From Cytobacillus oceanisediminis (GTDB lineage Bacteria > Bacillota > Bacilli > Bacillales > Cytobacillaceae), in NCBI RefSeq assembly GCF_004366035.1, contig NZ_SOEE01000003.1, positions 1 through 64,000 on the forward strand: DNA of 64,000 nucleotides. Direction: 5' to 3'. The stretch's first letter is position 1. Every line of letters begins with the position of its first letter. The notes under the pieces are model-generated. The model saw only the letters and a program-made list of their open reading frames with translations. It made no database searches and had not been told where the DNA came from. Below, piece after piece: positions 60,764 to 64,000 of this stretch. A program made the translations under genes and the position numbers.

Positions 60764-62503
60764 ATGAAAGTTCATAAAATTAAAGGAGGCAGTATGAAAA
60801 ATAAAACCAAGCTTGTTGCGCTATCTGCAGCACTTAGCACATCACTCTTTATTCCGGCAGCATATCCGGTATCTGCGCAGAGCGCGGAAGGAGTTAAGCC
60901 AACAATGGAAATGAAGAATAATAAAGATGTGAAATACAAAATTCATCCGATTTTTTCATGGGATCGCCCTGGGCCGATTTCCCCTATTCTTCATCCAGGT
61001 TCAGCGGCGGGAGCTGGAATGGTTCAGCAACCGCTCAATGAAATCGATCCACTTATGGAAGAGATGATTTCAGAAGGAGTAATGCCGGGTGCTGTCACTT
61101 TTGTAGCAAGGCGGGGCCATATTGTCAAACATGATGCATACGGATATTCCTACCGCTATACGGATGATAAATTCACTGAAGCGCAGAATCCGATTGAAAT
61201 GACGGAAGATACAATCTTTGATCTGGCTTCAATCAGTAAGATTTTTACAACGACTGCTGCGATGATATTGTATGATGATGGCCGCTTTCAACTGGATGAT
61301 CCTGTTGCGAAATATATCCCCGAGTTTGCTGAAAACGGCAAGGAAAATGTAACAATTCGCCAGCTGATGACACATACTTCAGGTTTTACTGCATGGATTC
61401 CTTTATATTCACAAGGAAGCAGCAGAAATGATCGCATGCAAATCGTTTTTAAATATCCATTGGCCAATGAACCGGGTGAAGCGTATACATATAGCGATTT
61501 GAATATGATTACACTCGGTGCACTAATCGAACGCCTTTCAGGACAAAGCCTGGATGAGTTTGTGAAAAACCGCATAGCCAAGCCCCTCGGTATGAAGGAT
61601 ACGATGTATAATCCTCCTGAATCTTTGAAACATCGGATTGCAGCCACGGAATATCAGCCTGCTATCGGCAGGGGCCTAGTCTGGGGGGAAGTTCATGATG
61701 AAAATGCCTGGTCCCTTGATGGCGTTGCCGGACATGCAGGTGTCTTTTCCACTGCATCCGATCTTGCTAAACTTGCCCATATGTATGTGAATGATGGGCG
61801 TTATGGCAGCAAGCGGATTTTAAAGGAAGAGACGGTGAAAATGCTGATTCAAAACCAGATTCCCCAATTTCCCGGTGATGATCATGGACTTGGCTGGGAG
61901 CTTGGTCAGGGATGGTTCATGGATGCTTTATCAGAGGGAACATCGCTTGGGCATACAGGGTACACTGGAACATCCATTGTAATAAACCGGAATAATGGCA
62001 CGATTGCGATTCTCTTAACAAATCGTGTCCATCCATCAAGAAATACAGTTACAACGAATATTGCAAGGCGAGGATTTGCAAGACAAGTAGCAGATTCCAT
62101 TCCTGTTGCAATCCCTGGAAAAGGAGATGCCTGGTTCTCAGGATATGGAGATAAAATTCAACATAATTTAACGGCAAAAATGGATCTCGAAGAAGAGGCG
62201 GTCCTGTCGTTTGATACCTGGTACAGAACTGAAAACAATGCGGATATGGCCTTTGTAGAGGTCTCAGAGGATGGCGTCAATTGGACACAGGCGGCACAGC
62301 CATTAACAGGCAGCAGCATCGATTGGAAAAACGAAAAACTAACGATTCCTGCAGAAACCTCCCACATTCGATTCCGATACCAGACAGACAGTACAGTAAA
62401 CGGAAGAGGCTGGTATGTTGATAATGTAAAACTCAGGCTTTCAGATGGCCAAACAGTGACACCTGCCTTCTCAGGAAACGGGTGGAAAAAAAGAAATTAC
62501 TAG
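60764..62503 (+). CDS. Secreted beta-lactamase-fold serine hydrolase (YbbE-like)
   Basis: A 579-residue secreted protein. Signal peptide with cleavage near PVSAQSA. Serine beta-lactamase fold with SxxK in DLASISKIFTT and YxN-type YSDLN, and HTG in LGHTGYTGTS. A C-terminal beta-rich domain (about 460-575) follows. The gene order with nagZ matches the B. subtilis MurNAc recycling locus (ybbE-nagZ), where YbbE acts on peptidoglycan fragments. The start may instead be ATG 60794, behind AAAGGAGGCAGT. Confidence 0.87.
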   Translation: MKVHKIKGGSMKNKTKLVALSAALSTSLFIPAAYPVSAQSAEGVKPTMEMKNNKDVKYKIHPIFSWDRPGPISPILHPGSAAGAGMVQQPLNEIDPLMEEMISEGVMPGAVTFVARRGHIVKHDAYGYSYRYTDDKFTEAQNPIEMTEDTIFDLASISKIFTTTAAMILYDDGRFQLDDPVAKYIPEFAENGKENVTIRQLMTHTSGFTAWIPLYSQGSSRNDRMQIVFKYPLANEPGEAYTYSDLNMITLGALIERLSGQSLDEFVKNRIAKPLGMKDTMYNPPESLKHRIAATEYQPAIGRGLVWGEVHDENAWSLDGVAGHAGVFSTASDLAKLAHMYVNDGRYGSKRILKEETVKMLIQNQIPQFPGDDHGLGWELGQGWFMDALSEGTSLGHTGYTGTSIVINRNNGTIAILLTNRVHPSRNTVTTNIARRGFARQVADSIPVAIPGKGDAWFSGYGDKIQHNLTAKMDLEEEAVLSFDTWYRTENNADMAFVEVSEDGVNWTQAAQPLTGSSIDWKNEKLTIPAETSHIRFRYQTDSTVNGRGWYVDNVKLRLSDGQTVTPAFSGNGWKKRNY

Positions 62504-62572
62504 CATTCGATTTTTTAGTGAAAAGTAAGCTTAAGTGCATATGAAATAAATGCAGTAAGGACGGTGGAAGAA

Positions 62573-64000
62573 ATGGTTAAAGCCCGTAAATTAATGTTCA
62601 TTTCCCTTCTCGCAATTACACTTGCCGTTTCACAGTTATGGATCGGAGGAACCTTGAAGCAAGCATCTGCAGAAAGTGCAGCAAAGGATTTAATCATCCT
62701 TCAGAATGTGCCTGAAGTCAGCACAGAGAATAGTGGAGATGCATTTCAATTAAAGGCGCTTCATGTATATAAAGAAGGACATTTCATGGGAGTTTCAGAT
62801 GGTGTGAAATGGAAATCTTCAAATAAAAATGTTGCAGCAGTTGATCAGGCTGGGAATATCACCTTAATGGGGAAGCCCGGAAAAACATTCATTAGTGTAA
62901 CAGACGGAGTATATAAGGACCGTATTGCACTTCAAATAAAACCTGATGGCAAAAAGCACAGCAATAGCAAGCCAGTTTTTAAAGTGAAAATCATTAAGGA
63001 GCATGGGAAACGGTATGATCTCATTAGCCGAGCAGTGAAAAACATGTCCATTGAAGAGAAGGTCGGCCAGATGCTGATGCCTGATTTCCGCACCTGGAAG
63101 GGACAAAATGTCACTGAAATGCTGCCGGAAATTGAGAAGCTGGTAAAAGAATATCATCTTGGAGGGGTCATTTTATTCCGTGAAAATGTAGTGACAACAG
63201 AACAGACAGCCACACTGGTTTCAGACTATCAGAAAGCTGCCGATAAATTCGGCTTATTGATGACGATTGACCAGGAAGGCGGAATTGTTACACGTCTTCA
63301 ATCAGGAACGGACATGCCTGGCAATATGGCATTAGGAGCTGCCCGTTCTGAGGAAATTTCCCGAAAGGTAGGCAAGGCGATTGGAGAGGAACTTGCATCA
63401 CTAGGCATTAATATGAACTTTGCACCTGTCATGGATGTAAATAATAATCCCGACAATCCGGTAATTGGCGTTCGTTCATTTGGTGAGGACCCGCAGCTTG
63501 TCGCTGACATGGGTGTTGCTTATACCGAAGGATTGCAATCAGCTGGTGTTGCCGCTACTGCAAAGCATTTTCCCGGACATGGAGATACAGCAGTAGACTC
63601 ACATCTTGGATTGCCTGAAGTACCACATGACAAAGAACGTCTAAAAAAAGTTGAATTGTACCCTTTTCAAAAGGGAATGGAAGCAGGGATTGATGCGATC
63701 ATGACAGCACATGTTACCTTCCCTAAGATTGATGATACAAAAGCAATCTCGAAAAAAACGGGTGAAAAAATTGCAGTTCCGGCCACTCTTTCCCATAAAG
63801 TGCTGACAGAACTTATGAGGGAAGAAATGGGCTATGAGGGTGTCATTACAACAGACGCAATGAATATGAATGCCATCGCGGAACATTTTGGACCAGTTGA
63901 CGCGGCTATTCGGGCAGTTAAAGCTGGAACAGATATTGTGCTAATGCCTGTTGGACTTCAAGAAGTTGCGGAGGGGCTATTGAATGCTGTGGAGAATGGA
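62573..64000 (+). CDS. nagZ: Secreted beta-N-acetylglucosaminidase NagZ (3' end outside window)
   Basis: The open frame runs to the window end (476 codons, incomplete). Signal peptide (charged VKARK, hydrophobic LMFISLLAITLAV). A bacterial Ig-like (BIG2) domain follows (about 55-115, VKWKSSNKNVAAVDQAG). The GH3 domain starts near 145 and has IDQEGGIVTRL, the NagZ motif KHFPGHGDTAVDSH (general acid Asp/His pair) and TDAMNMNAI. It removes GlcNAc from muropeptides outside the cell, as B. subtilis NagZ does. The BIG2 domain is an unusual addition. RBS GTGGAAGAA is modest. Confidence 0.92.
   Translation, partial: MVKARKLMFISLLAITLAVSQLWIGGTLKQASAESAAKDLIILQNVPEVSTENSGDAFQLKALHVYKEGHFMGVSDGVKWKSSNKNVAAVDQAGNITLMGKPGKTFISVTDGVYKDRIALQIKPDGKKHSNSKPVFKVKIIKEHGKRYDLISRAVKNMSIEEKVGQMLMPDFRTWKGQNVTEMLPEIEKLVKEYHLGGVILFRENVVTTEQTATLVSDYQKAADKFGLLMTIDQEGGIVTRLQSGTDMPGNMALGAARSEEISRKVGKAIGEELASLGINMNFAPVMDVNNNPDNPVIGVRSFGEDPQLVADMGVAYTEGLQSAGVAATAKHFPGHGDTAVDSHLGLPEVPHDKERLKKVELYPFQKGMEAGIDAIMTAHVTFPKIDDTKAISKKTGEKIAVPATLSHKVLTELMREEMGYEGVITTDAMNMNAIAEHFGPVDAAIRAVKAGTDIVLMPVGLQEVAEGLLNAVENG

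Overview
This 64 kb window looks like a chromosomal piece of a low-GC, endospore-forming Bacillaceae bacterium. The signs are small acid-soluble spore proteins (SspH-like, gamma-type-like), a sporulation-type diadenylate cyclase (CdaS), TnrA, CsoR/CopZ/CopA, strong AGGAGG ribosome binding sites and many TTG/GTG starts. The trp operon is preceded by tandem T-boxes instead of TRAP elements, and a B12-riboswitch class I ribonucleotide reductase is present. This points away from Bacillus subtilis itself and towards a Cytobacillus/Mesobacillus-like genus; that placement is inference.

Layout. 1-571: 3' end of a 23S rRNA, 5S rRNA and terminator. 0.9-5.8 kb: LysE-type exporter, SspH, copper homeostasis csoR-copZ-copA. 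5.9-9.5 kb: cobalamin riboswitch with terminator in front of nrdA-nrdB. 9.5-11.2 kb: bioY-bioB behind a BirA operator (minus strand). 11.3-13.3 kb: secreted M28 peptidase and a DUF2188 protein. 13.6-17.3 kb: fruR-fruK-fruA. 17.5-23.3 kb: assorted single genes, including what looks like a LexA-controlled type I toxin with an antisense RNA (19.68-20.0 kb). 23.3-30.5 kb: two Trp T-boxes and trpE-G-D-C-F-B-A. 30.5-33.1 kb: nitrate/sulfonate/taurine-type ABC importer. 33.1-34.3 kb: a non-coding tandem-repeat array. 34.3-43.7 kb: LemA/TPM pair, methyltransferase, CdaS, SRAP protein, DinB-like protein, class B PBP and small proteins. 44.1-54.6 kb: a redox and signalling cluster. 54.6-56.2 kb: ChrA with a PadR regulator. 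56.3-57.2 kb: Fbp-like small proteins and tnrA. 57.3-60.5 kb: split ThrE-type exporter and an ABC exporter. 60.7-64 kb: cell-wall recycling genes (YbbE-like serine hydrolase, nagZ cut by the window end).

The most interesting region is 44.1-54.6 kb. A NarI-like membrane cytochrome with a C-terminal four-cysteine motif, a Nas/Nar-type molybdopterin catalytic subunit, a four-cluster ferredoxin subunit, a Tat-dependent Rieske protein and three small proteins form a tightly packed, often overlapping operon. It runs into a NarK-type transporter that carries its own C-terminal PAS domain. Directly behind lies a histidine kinase with no sensor domain, then a NarL/NreC-type regulator, an NreA-like GAF protein and a second kinase with three PAS domains, two of them near-duplicates. 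Tandem 13-bp palindromes (GGGGAANTTCCCC) spaced two helical turns apart sit just upstream of the promoter. I read this as a quinol-linked nitrate (or related oxyanion) reductase with a transporter-coupled, expanded Nre-like signalling module. The substrate is not proven by sequence.
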